This document shows, piece by piece, positions 1-8,617 of a stretch of DNA of 33,000 nt. A program made the translations under genes and the position numbers. The stretch is from Actinomycetota bacterium (GTDB taxonomy: Bacteria; Actinomycetota; Thermoleophilia; Gaiellales; Gaiellaceae), in contig CANNRA010000002.1 of the NCBI GenBank assembly GCA_947507735.1, positions 1 through 33,000 on the forward strand, given 5' to 3'. Numbering within the stretch: position 1 is the first letter of the stretch; each line of letters starts with the position of its first letter. The notes beneath the pieces were generated by a model. The model had not been told where the DNA came from. It searched no databases and was given only the letters and a program-made list of their open reading frames with translations.

Positions 1-1
1 C

Positions 2-1740
2 ACGCCGACCCTGACGCTCGAGACGGGAACGACCGACGCGGTCGTCAACTACAGCTCGGGTAGCGGCACCTCGACGTTGACGTTCGACTACACGGTCGGC
101 GCGGGCGATACGAGTGCCGATCTCGACGTGCAGAGCTCGACCGCTCTCTCGCTGAACGGCGGCACGATCAACGACGCTGCCGGCAGCGCCGCGGTCAGAA
201 CGCTCGCGACCGGCGCGGCCACGACGGGCGCGCTTGCGAATGCGAAGAGCCTGGTGATCGACACGACGAACGCGACGGCGACGATCACGACGCCGCCGTC
301 GGCGTTGACCAACTACAACGTGGCCGGCCTGCCCGCGAGCCTGGCCGGTACGGCGGCGGATGCGACCTCGGGTGTGGCGACCGTGAAGGTCTCGGTGCAG
401 GACGGCTCGGGGAACTACCTCGACCAGCTCTCGTCGGGTGCCGCGTTCAACCAGGCTTCGCAGACCTTCCTCACCGCGACGGGCACCACGAGTTGGACAG
501 CCACCACCGCGAACATGCCTGTGGTCACCGGGCACACCTACAACATCGTCATCCAGACGATCGACGCCGCCGGCAACACTAACTCGACTGCTGCGACGTC
601 GAGCTTCGTCTACGACACGACGGCGCCGACCGTCACGGGCGTCACCTCGTCGCTGGCGGATGGCTCGTACAAGCTCGGCCAGGTCGTGCCGATCCAGGTG
701 AACTTCTCCGAGGCCGTCACGGTCACCGGCACGCCGACCCTGACGCTCGAGACCGGCTCGACCGATGCGGTCGTCAACTACAGCTCGGGCAGCGGCACCT
801 CGACGCTGACGTTCACGTACACGGTGGGTGCCGGCGACACGAGCGCCGACCTCGACGCTCAGAGCTCGACCGCGCTCGCGCTCGGCGGCGGCACGATCAA
901 GGACGCTGCCGGCAACGCGGCCGTGCGGACGCTGGCGACCGGGTCAGCAAGCCCGGGCGCGCTCGCGAACGCGAAGGCGATCGTCATCGACACCATGGCC
1001 CCGACGGTTAGCAGCGTCACCTCAGCGACGCTCAACGGCTCCTACGCAACCGCCGCGACGATCGACCTGACCGTCACCTTCAGCGAGGCCGTCACCGTGA
1101 CCGGCACGCCGCAGCTCGCCCTCGAGACCGGTGACCCCGACCGGACGGCCGACTACCTCTCCGGCTCGGGCAGCCTCGCGCTGACGTTCCGCTACACCGT
1201 CCTGGCGGGCGACACGGCGAGCGATCTCGACTACACGGGCACCGGCGCCCTCGCCCTGAACGGCGGCACGATCAAGGACTCTGCCACCAACGCCGCGGTG
1301 CTGACGCTCGCGACGCCGGGTGCCGCAGGCTCGCTCGGCGCGGCCGCCGACCTCGTGATCGACACGACCGCCCCGGCCGTCACCAACGTCACGGCCTCGA
1401 CCGCCAACGGCTCCTACAAGGCCGCTGCCATCGTCAACGTCACCATCACCTTCGACGACATCGTCGTGGTCACCGGCACGCCGCAGCTGACGCTCGCGAC
1501 CGGCGCGACCGACGCGGTCGTCGACTACACCTCTGGCTCGGGCTCGAGCACGCTGACCTTCGCCTACACCGTGCAGGCAGGCGACACGACCAGCGACCTC
1601 GACTACGTCGCGACGACCTCGCTCGCGCTGCACGGCGGCACGATCAAGGACGCCGCCGGCAATGCCGGCGTGCTGACGCTGCCCGCCCCTGGCGCTGCCG
1701 GCTCGCTGGGCGCGAACAGGGCGATCGTCATCGACACCGC
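2..1740 (+). repeat. Long Ig-like repeat units of the giant protein
   Basis: Units of about 120-125 residues contain the landmarks NGSY or DGSY, VTGTP, SGSG, GGTIKDAAGN and VIDT. One partial copy starts at the left edge, and complete copies begin near 621, 991 and 1366. The partial copy and the copy at about 730-990 are nearly identical in DNA: the stretch at 2-24 recurs at 732-754. This indicates recent duplication or gene conversion. A differently folded Ig-like insert sits at about 258-620. Confidence 0.8.
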
Positions 1741-4700
1741 TGCCCCGGCGATCACGGACGCCGTCGTCGCCGCGACCGGCACCACCGTCACGCTCACCTT
1801 CGGCGAGCCGCTGAACACCGGCTTCGTCGCCTCGACGCTCTCGTTCGGCCTCCATGTCAATGGCGGCTCTGCGGTGCTGCCGAGCAGCGTCAGCTTCGAC
1901 GACTCGACCCACCTCTTGCTCACCTTCTCGTCGGGTGCCGTCCACAACGGCGACGCCGTCACGCTCGACTACTCGATCGGTGGCACGCCGCTGCGCGACA
2001 TCGCCGGCAATCAGCTCGCAGCCTTCACGGGCACGACGGTGACCGGTTCCGGCGCCGTGACCAGCATCACGCCGGATGTGCCGACGCTCGGGACGCCCGC
2101 CAACGCGGCACGCATCAGCACGAGCACGCCCACGCTGAGCGCCCTCTTCAACGACACCGACGCCGGCAACACGGGCCGCATCACGATCCAGGTCTGCGCC
2201 GCCGCCAGCTGCACCGACCCGGGCGACCCGATCGCCACCTACAGCTCGTCCGTCGCGGCGTCGTACACCGTGGTCAACGGCACGAATGGCACCGCCTCCG
2301 TGAGCAGCGCGCTCAGCGACGGCAGCTACTACTGGCGTGCCCGCGCCGAGGACAACACCGGCGCGACCTCGGCCTACTCCGCCACGCGCCTCTTCGTGGT
2401 CGACACCACGGCGCCGACCGTCTCGACGCGCACCGTCAACGGCTCGACGCTGACGATCACCTACGACGAGACGCTCGACGGCGGCGCGACGCCGGCCACG
2501 ACTGCCTTCTCGGTCTCCGTCAACGGCGCAGCCGCCGTCAGCCCGTCGATCGTGGCGATCAGCGGCACCGGCGTCGTGCTCACGCTCGCCGCGCCCGTGC
2601 TCAACGGCGACGACGTCACCGTCGCCTACGCGCAGCCGGTGAGCAACAAGGTGCGCGACGCCGCCACGACGGTCGCTGGCACGGCCGCAGGCAACCTTGC
2701 CGCCGCCTTCAGCGCGCAGACCGCCACTAACGTCACCGGCTCCTCGGCCCCGAACGTGCCGATCCTGATCCAGCCGGCCGATGCCAGGCGCGTCAACTCG
2801 CTGACGCCGACGCTCAGCGCGCAGTTCAGCGATGCCGACACCAACAACACGGGCACGATCACTTTCGAGGTGTGCGCCGACGCCAGCTGCGTCAGCTCCA
2901 TCGGCACCTTCACCTCGTCCTCGACGACGATCGCCAACAACGCGAACGGCGTCGGCGCCGTCCCGTCGGGCCTGCACCTGGCGAGCGGCACCACCTACTA
3001 CTGGCGCGCCAAGGCCACCGACAACACCAGCCAGGATTCGCCGCTCTCGATCACCCGCTCGCTGATCGTCGATACCACCGCGCCGGCCACCACGGCCCTT
3101 GCGGTGAGCGGCAGCTCGCTGACGCTCACCTTCGGCGAGCCGCTCGACGCGACCTCGGTGCCGGCAACCGGCGACTTCGCCGTCAAGGTCAACACCGTGA
3201 CCCGCGGCGTCTCCGGCGTCGCGGTCTCCGGCTCGGCCGTCACGCTGACGCTCGCCAGCGGCGTCCTCTACGCCGACACCGTCACCGTCGCCTACACGAA
3301 GCCCGCCACCGGCACGATCCGCGACCTCGCTACAACCGAGGCCGGTGTCGCCGCAGGCAACCAGACTGCAACCTTCGCTGCGCAGACCGTCACGGTGAAC
3401 ACCGCGAGCCAGACGCCGTCCGTGCCGACCCTCACCGGCCCGACCACCGCGGCGGTGCTCAACACCGCAACGCCGACGCTGAGCGCCACCTTCAGCGACC
3501 CGGACACGAACGACACCGGCACCGTCACCTTCCAGGTGTGCAGCGATGCCCTCTGTGCAACGTCGCTCGGCACGGTCACCACGAGCGCCGGCAGCACGAA
3601 CCCGCAGACGCTCTCGGCCGCGGTGCCCGGCGGCCTCGGACTTGCAGCCGGCAGCACCTACTACTGGCGTGCCAGGAGCACCGACTCGTCGAGCGCCGCC
3701 TCGGCCTTCGGCGCCACTATCCGCTCCTTCACGGTCGACACCACGGCACCGACCGTCTCGACGCGCACCGTCGACGGCTCTGCGCTCGTCGTCACGCTCG
3801 ACGAGGGGCTCGATACCGGCTCCACGCCTGCTCCCTCGGCCTTCACGGTGACGGTCAATGGTGCCGACGACGCCGTCACCGTCGTGTCGGTCTCCGGCAG
3901 CGCCGCCACCCTGACGCTGACCACGGCCGTCCACTACCGCGACACCGTCACCATCGCGTACACGCAGCCCGGCTCCGGCAAGCTGCGCGACGTCGCGACC
4001 GACTCAAGCGGCACTGCCGCGGGGAACACCGTCGCTTCCTTCACGGCCGCCTCGGTCACCAACAACACCGCGAGCATCGCCCCGTCCGCGCCGACGCTCT
4101 CCGGCCCGGCCGACGGGCTGCGCCTGAACACGGCGACGCCGCAGCTCTCCGCGACCTTCAGCGATCCGGATCCGAACGACACCGGCAAGGTCACCTTCCA
4201 GGTCTGCTCGACCAACGACTGCTCGGTCGTGGTGAGCACCTTCGACTCGTCCTCGACGACGCTTGCCAACAACGCCACCGGCTCGGCGAACACCCCGGCC
4301 GGCCTTGTCAGCGATACCACCTACTACTGGCGGGCGACTGCGACCGACGCGGCCCCGAGCTCGCTGACCTCGTCGAGCGCCTCGGCGATCCGCAGCTTCA
4401 TCGTCGACACGACCGCCCCGACGGTCACCGCGCGCGCCGCCACCGGCACCACGCTGACGCTGACCTTTGGCGAGTCGCTCGACACCGGCAACGTGCCGGC
4501 AACCTCGGCGTTCACCGTCACCGACGGCGGGGCCACTCTGTCGGTCACGAACGTCGCCGTCAGCGGCTCCACGGTGACGCTGACGCTCGGCTCGAGCGTC
4601 CTCTACCGCGACGTCGTGAACGTCACCTACACCGCACCGGGCAGCGCGCCGCTGCGCGACACCGCTGTGACGATCGCTGGCGCCGCTGCCGGCAACCTCG

Positions 4701-7700
4701 CGCCGAGCACCTCGGCCCAGGCGGTGACGGTCAACACCTCGAGCCAGACCCCCTCGCAGCCCGCGCTTGCCAGCCCTGCCGACGGCACCACGGTCGCGAC
4801 GACCACGCCCACGCTGGCGGCGACCTTCAGCGATCCCGACACGAACGACACGGGCAGCATCACCTTCGAGGTCTGCTCGACCAACACGTGCTCGATCTCG
4901 CTCGGCACCTTCAACTCGATCTCGAGCGCGGTGGCGAATGGTGCCAACGGCTCGGCGGCCGTCTCCGGCCTGACGCTCACAACCGGGATGACCTACTACT
5001 GGCGTGCGAAGGCCACCGACTCTGCGGCACAGGCGTCGAGCTATAGCTCGACGATCCGCTCGTTCCTGGTCGACACCACCGGCCCGGCGATGACCTCGGC
5101 GACCATCAACGGCACGACGCTGGCGGTCACCTACGGCGAGACGCTGGGCGCGACAACCCCGGCCCCGGCCGCCTTCGGCGTCTCCGTGAACGGCGCCGCC
5201 GCCATCGCGCCGAGCGCCGTCTCGCTCGCGGGCAGCACCGTGACCCTGACGCTGGGCACCGCGGTCAAGAACGGCGACACCGTGGCCGTTACCTACACGC
5301 AGCCGCTGGCCAGCCGCCTCGCCGACGCCGTCGGCAACCTGGCGGCAACGCAGACGCTCGCCTCGAGCTCGGTGACGAACGCGACCGCCTCGCAGGCGCC
5401 GGCCACGCCCGTGCTCGTGACGCCCGCGGACGCCGCCACGGTGACCACGGCGACCCCGAGCCTGACCGCGACGTTCAGCGATCCGGACTCGCTCAACACC
5501 GGGCGCATCACCTTCCAGGTCTGCGCCGACGCGAGCTGCACCAGCGTCCTGCGCACGATCGACTCGAGCTCGGGCATCGCGAACGGCGCGAACGGCTCGG
5601 CGGCGGTCGCGCCGGCACTCGCCGACGGCGTCGCCTACTGGCGCGCCCAGGCGCTCGACAACACCGGCGCCACGTCGTCCACCTCGGCGACGCGCACCTT
5701 CACGGTGGACGCCACCGCGCCGTCGCTCGCGTCGGTCTCGGCGTCGGGTAGCAGCATCGCGCTCAACTTCAGCGAGGCGCTCGGCACCGGCTCCGTGCCT
5801 GTCGCCGGTGACTTCAGCGTCACCGTCAACGCGGTTGGGGTCACGCCGTCGTCGGTCGCGATCAGCGGTCAGGTCGTCACGCTGACGCTGCCCTCGGCGG
5901 TCGCCACGGGCGACGCGGTCGTCGTCGGCTACACGCCGGGCGCCGCGCCGATCAAGGACGTCTCCGGCAACAACGCTGCCGGCTTCAGCGGCCAGTCGCC
6001 CGACCTGACCGCCCCGACGCTCGCCTCGACGCAGGTGAATGCGAGCAGCCTCACCCTGACGTTCTCCGAGTCACTGATCGCCTCGCCCGTCCCGGCCGGT
6101 ACGGCCTTCACGGTGTCGGGCCGCTCGGTCAGCAGCATCGCCATCTCGGGCAGCACCGTCACGCTCACCGTCTCGCCGGCCGTGACCAGCAGCGACGCCG
6201 TCTCGCTGAGCTACGCGATCCCCGGCTCGAACCCGCTGCGCGACCTTGCCGGCAACCAGGCCGCTCCGATCGTCTCGGCCGCCGTCACCAACAGCACGCC
6301 TGCTCCGATTGTCGTCACACCGGTTACGCCGGTCACGCCGCCCGCGCCGACCGACTCGACGGCGCCGTCCGCGACCTCGGCTGGCGTCAGCGGTGCGACG
6401 GTCACGATCTCCTTCGACGAGGGCCTCGCGGCGAGCACGCCGGGCGCCGGCAGCTTCAGCGTCACCGGCTCGATCTCGGGCGGCCGCTCCGTCAACTCGG
6501 TCTCGGTCTCGGGCTCCGGCGTCACGCTCAACCTGGCGGTCGGCGTCTCGGCCGGCGAGACCGTCACGGTCAGCTACACGCGCCCCGGCAGCGACGGCCT
6601 CCGCGACTCCACAGGCAACCAGACCGGCACCTTCTCGCTGACCGCGACCAACACGACGGTGGGCAGCACCGGCACGACCGGCGGGACCGGCGGCACTGCG
6701 CCGGCCGGCGGTGACGCCTGCGGCAGCGGCTCGAGCTTCTTCTTCACGTCGGCCTACGTCAGCGGTGCCACGGCGAGCCTCGTCTTCTGCCGTGCGCTCG
6801 ACCCGTCGCAGCTCCCGCCCGTCTCCTCGTTCCGCGTCACCGGCTCGCTGCGCGGCTCGCTCATCCCGACGGCCGTCAACGTCTCCGGCGCGACAGTCAC
6901 CCTGACGCTGCCGCAGTCGGTCGCCGGCGGCGAGGTTGTCATCGTCAACTACGCCCGCCCGGATGGCGGCGCGCTGCGCGACACGCTCGGCAACGTTGCG
7001 CTCTCGGTGCTCGGCGCCTTCGCCGCCAACACCACCGCGGGCAGCCCGGTCGTCACCATCTCCGCGTCGGCGCCGCCGACCCTCGTCGCCTCGTCCCCGA
7101 ACGACGGCATCACCGTGACGGCAGTCTCGGCGATCTACCTTGCCGCCTCGAAGTCCGTCACCTGGGGCGACATCGAGATCGTCCGGCCGAACGGCACGAC
7201 GGTGACGCTGGTCGGTGGCGTCACGGGAGCCTCGATCAGCCGCCCGTTCGCGTCGTCGGGCGACGGCCTCTACGAGGTGCGCACGGACGTCGGCGATGGC
7301 GCTGCCAGCGCGTCGTTCGTCACGCACTTCACCCTCTACACGCCGCCGGTCGTCGTCGGCGGCGCAACGCTGCCGCCTGCGGTTGCCGCGCCTGCGACGG
7401 CGAAGGTCGCAGACCCCGGGAAGGGCGGGGCCATGTCGTCCTCCGACGGCGCGACGGCGGTCTCCTGGCCGATCTCGACCTTCGCCGAGCGCACCGTCGT
7501 CACGATGAAGCCGCTCATCGTCGCTGCAGGCAGCGACAGCAGCACGCCCGGTGGCGGAACGACGGGCAGCGGCTCCCCGGGCGCTCCCACGCCCTCGGCG
7601 ACCGCGCTCTTCGGGCTTGGCTCGTCGGCTGTCGAGATCACGGCGACGCAGGAGTCGAACGGCGCCCCGATCACCTCGTTCGCCGAGCCGATCGACATCC

Positions 7701-8617
7701 AGTTCCCGGACGCCCCGCTCGGCTCGGTGCCGTCCTACTCACGCGACGGCTCGACCTGGACGGAGGTGCCGCTGCTGCTCCGCTCGCCGGATCGCCCCAG
7801 CGATCCCCCGATCCTGCCCGTGGGCCAGCCCGATGGCTGGTACCGCGACGCGGGCAACACCGTGCACATCCTGTCGCGCCACCTCACGTTCTTCGGCGTG
7901 CTCGTAACGGGCGCCAAGGCACCGGTCGTGACCCGCGTCGTCGCCGCGCCGCAGCTCTACCTCAACGGCCGTCGCACCTTCTCCTTCTACCTCCAGACCA
8001 CGCGCGCGGCGACGATGACGGCGGGTCTCTACAAGAACGGCGAGCAGATCACGCGCTGGTCGAAGATCACCATCGCCAGGGGCGGCACCTTCGTGTGGCG
8101 CCTGCCGCTGCCGAAGACGACGAAGCTCATCGGTGAGGTCTCGCTGGAGATCCGGCTGCTCAGCGGCAAGGTCACGCGCACCCTGACCAAGCCGATCGTC
8201 TTCCTCAGCGCGCCGCCTACCCAGGTCAAGCGTCCGGTGATCGCGCTCGTCAACGGCCCGGACAACCGCCGCGTGCTCAGCGCCACGCTCAGGAAGGCCT
8301 ACTCGGTCGGCTTCTACACGACGCACCTCGACGTGATTGCAACCCTCGGCAACCCCGAGACGAGGATCAACGCCGTCGTGATCGACCTCACGACCCAGCC
8401 GGTGAGCCAGCAGAACCGCTACGGCCTGGTGCGCAACATCCACCGGATCTTCCCGGACATCAGGATCGTCGTCGTCACGAACAGCGCGAAGCTGCGCCAG
8501 AGCGTCATGGCCTTCGGGGCCGATGCAGTGATCCCGGCGCCGGCCGACCCGCAGGTCGTCGGCGAGACGCTCCGCCTGGTGCTCCTGCGCGCCGCTCCCG
8601 TCGACACGACCCGCTAG
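2..8617 (+). CDS. Giant exported repeat (adhesin-like) protein, 5'-truncated by window edge
   Basis: The reading frame is open from base 2. The TTG at 77 is an internal Leu codon inside a repeat, so the true start lies upstream. About 2871 residues are visible, nearly all Thr/Ser/Ala/Gly/Val-rich beta-sandwich sequence. In order: long Ig-like units containing the NGSY/DGSY and VTGTP motifs (to about 1740); an alternating array of FnIII-like and SwmB-like units (1741-5712); further SwmB-like units (5713-7035); a Thr/Gly linker near 6660-6720; non-repeat beta domains (7050-8220); and a receiver-like domain (8231-8602). SwmB units are known from surface and motility proteins, so cell-surface adhesion or matrix function is inferred. 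No signal peptide, membrane anchor or LPxTG motif is visible. A signal could lie in the missing N-terminus. Six FnIII-like units each carry a CX4C pair, consistent with an oxidising extracellular location. The stop overlaps the convergent cyclase gene by 4 nt. Confidence 0.9.
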   Translation, partial: TPTLTLETGTTDAVVNYSSGSGTSTLTFDYTVGAGDTSADLDVQSSTALSLNGGTINDAAGSAAVRTLATGAATTGALANAKSLVIDTTNATATITTPPSALTNYNVAGLPASLAGTAADATSGVATVKVSVQDGSGNYLDQLSSGAAFNQASQTFLTATGTTSWTATTANMPVVTGHTYNIVIQTIDAAGNTNSTAATSSFVYDTTAPTVTGVTSSLADGSYKLGQVVPIQVNFSEAVTVTGTPTLTLETGSTDAVVNYSSGSGTSTLTFTYTVGAGDTSADLDAQSSTALALGGGTIKDAAGNAAVRTLATGSASPGALANAKAIVIDTMAPTVSSVTSATLNGSYATAATIDLTVTFSEAVTVTGTPQLALETGDPDRTADYLSGSGSLALTFRYTVLAGDTASDLDYTGTGALALNGGTIKDSATNAAVLTLATPGAAGSLGAAADLVIDTTAPAVTNVTASTANGSYKAAAIVNVTITFDDIVVVTGTPQLTLATGATDAVVDYTSGSGSSTLTFAYTVQAGDTTSDLDYVATTSLALHGGTIKDAAGNAGVLTLPAPGAAGSLGANRAIVIDTAAPAITDAVVAATGTTVTLTFGEPLNTGFVASTLSFGLHVNGGSAVLPSSVSFDDSTHLLLTFSSGAVHNGDAVTLDYSIGGTPLRDIAGNQLAAFTGTTVTGSGAVTSITPDVPTLGTPANAARISTSTPTLSALFNDTDAGNTGRITIQVCAAASCTDPGDPIATYSSSVAASYTVVNGTNGTASVSSALSDGSYYWRARAEDNTGATSAYSATRLFVVDTTAPTVSTRTVNGSTLTITYDETLDGGATPATTAFSVSVNGAAAVSPSIVAISGTGVVLTLAAPVLNGDDVTVAYAQPVSNKVRDAATTVAGTAAGNLAAAFSAQTATNVTGSSAPNVPILIQPADARRVNSLTPTLSAQFSDADTNNTGTITFEVCADASCVSSIGTFTSSSTTIANNANGVGAVPSGLHLASGTTYYWRAKATDNTSQDSPLSITRSLIVDTTAPATTALAVSGSSLTLTFGEPLDATSVPATGDFAVKVNTVTRGVSGVAVSGSAVTLTLASGVLYADTVTVAYTKPATGTIRDLATTEAGVAAGNQTATFAAQTVTVNTASQTPSVPTLTGPTTAAVLNTATPTLSATFSDPDTNDTGTVTFQVCSDALCATSLGTVTTSAGSTNPQTLSAAVPGGLGLAAGSTYYWRARSTDSSSAASAFGATIRSFTVDTTAPTVSTRTVDGSALVVTLDEGLDTGSTPAPSAFTVTVNGADDAVTVVSVSGSAATLTLTTAVHYRDTVTIAYTQPGSGKLRDVATDSSGTAAGNTVASFTAASVTNNTASIAPSAPTLSGPADGLRLNTATPQLSATFSDPDPNDTGKVTFQVCSTNDCSVVVSTFDSSSTTLANNATGSANTPAGLVSDTTYYWRATATDAAPSSLTSSSASAIRSFIVDTTAPTVTARAATGTTLTLTFGESLDTGNVPATSAFTVTDGGATLSVTNVAVSGSTVTLTLGSSVLYRDVVNVTYTAPGSAPLRDTAVTIAGAAAGNLAPSTSAQAVTVNTSSQTPSQPALASPADGTTVATTTPTLAATFSDPDTNDTGSITFEVCSTNTCSISLGTFNSISSAVANGANGSAAVSGLTLTTGMTYYWRAKATDSAAQASSYSSTIRSFLVDTTGPAMTSATINGTTLAVTYGETLGATTPAPAAFGVSVNGAAAIAPSAVSLAGSTVTLTLGTAVKNGDTVAVTYTQPLASRLADAVGNLAATQTLASSSVTNATASQAPATPVLVTPADAATVTTATPSLTATFSDPDSLNTGRITFQVCADASCTSVLRTIDSSSGIANGANGSAAVAPALADGVAYWRAQALDNTGATSSTSATRTFTVDATAPSLASVSASGSSIALNFSEALGTGSVPVAGDFSVTVNAVGVTPSSVAISGQVVTLTLPSAVATGDAVVVGYTPGAAPIKDVSGNNAAGFSGQSPDLTAPTLASTQVNASSLTLTFSESLIASPVPAGTAFTVSGRSVSSIAISGSTVTLTVSPAVTSSDAVSLSYAIPGSNPLRDLAGNQAAPIVSAAVTNSTPAPIVVTPVTPVTPPAPTDSTAPSATSAGVSGATVTISFDEGLAASTPGAGSFSVTGSISGGRSVNSVSVSGSGVTLNLAVGVSAGETVTVSYTRPGSDGLRDSTGNQTGTFSLTATNTTVGSTGTTGGTGGTAPAGGDACGSGSSFFFTSAYVSGATASLVFCRALDPSQLPPVSSFRVTGSLRGSLIPTAVNVSGATVTLTLPQSVAGGEVVIVNYARPDGGALRDTLGNVALSVLGAFAANTTAGSPVVTISASAPPTLVASSPNDGITVTAVSAIYLAASKSVTWGDIEIVRPNGTTVTLVGGVTGASISRPFASSGDGLYEVRTDVGDGAASASFVTHFTLYTPPVVVGGATLPPAVAAPATAKVADPGKGGAMSSSDGATAVSWPISTFAERTVVTMKPLIVAAGSDSSTPGGGTTGSGSPGAPTPSATALFGLGSSAVEITATQESNGAPITSFAEPIDIQFPDAPLGSVPSYSRDGSTWTEVPLLLRSPDRPSDPPILPVGQPDGWYRDAGNTVHILSRHLTFFGVLVTGAKAPVVTRVVAAPQLYLNGRRTFSFYLQTTRAATMTAGLYKNGEQITRWSKITIARGGTFVWRLPLPKTTKLIGEVSLEIRLLSGKVTRTLTKPIVFLSAPPTQVKRPVIALVNGPDNRRVLSATLRKAYSVGFYTTHLDVIATLGNPETRINAVVIDLTTQPVSQQNRYGLVRNIHRIFPDIRIVVVTNSAKLRQSVMAFGADAVIPAPADPQVVGETLRLVLLRAAPVDTTR
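1741..5712 (+). repeat. Six-fold tandem SwmB + FnIII-like module, about 665-bp period
   Basis: A two-domain module repeats six times. Each has a SwmB-like unit (landmarks LTFGE or similar, VTLTL, GDxVTVxYT, RDxAxN) followed by an FnIII-like unit (TPTLSATFSDPD, CX4C, YYWRA, FxVDTTAP). The conserved YWR codons fall near 2327, 2996, 3658, 4322, 4991 and 5635, giving spacings of roughly 669, 662, 664, 669 and 644 bp. All six FnIII-like units carry two Cys with four residues between them (for example CADASC, CSTNDC), probably an intra-domain disulfide. Confidence 0.85.
8231..8602 (+). other. Receiver (REC)-like C-terminal domain of the giant protein
   Basis: The last ~125 residues are unlike the rest of the protein: Thr-poor, with an alternating beta/alpha pattern. 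They resemble a response-regulator receiver. A hydrophobic strand ending in VVIDL puts an Asp at 8384-8386 in the phospho-acceptor position. RIVVVT puts a Thr (8477-8479) 31 residues later, close to the 30 in CheY. AFGADAVI matches the helix-4/strand-5 GAxxxI pattern. The acidic pair is replaced by Asn-Gly (8252-8257) and the conserved Lys by Ala in a PAP motif (about 8534-8542). It is therefore best described as a pseudo-receiver. The fold assignment rests on pattern only. Confidence 0.6.

Noticed and set aside
1022-3934. Long minus-strand open frame (about 970 codons) opposite the giant gene
   Set aside because: Arg/Gly/Asp-rich low-complexity translation, which is the antisense shadow of GC-rich repeats; no ribosome site or family motif.
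2872-5046. Long plus-strand frame inside the giant gene
   Set aside because: Arg/His/Gln-rich out-of-frame translation of the repeats.
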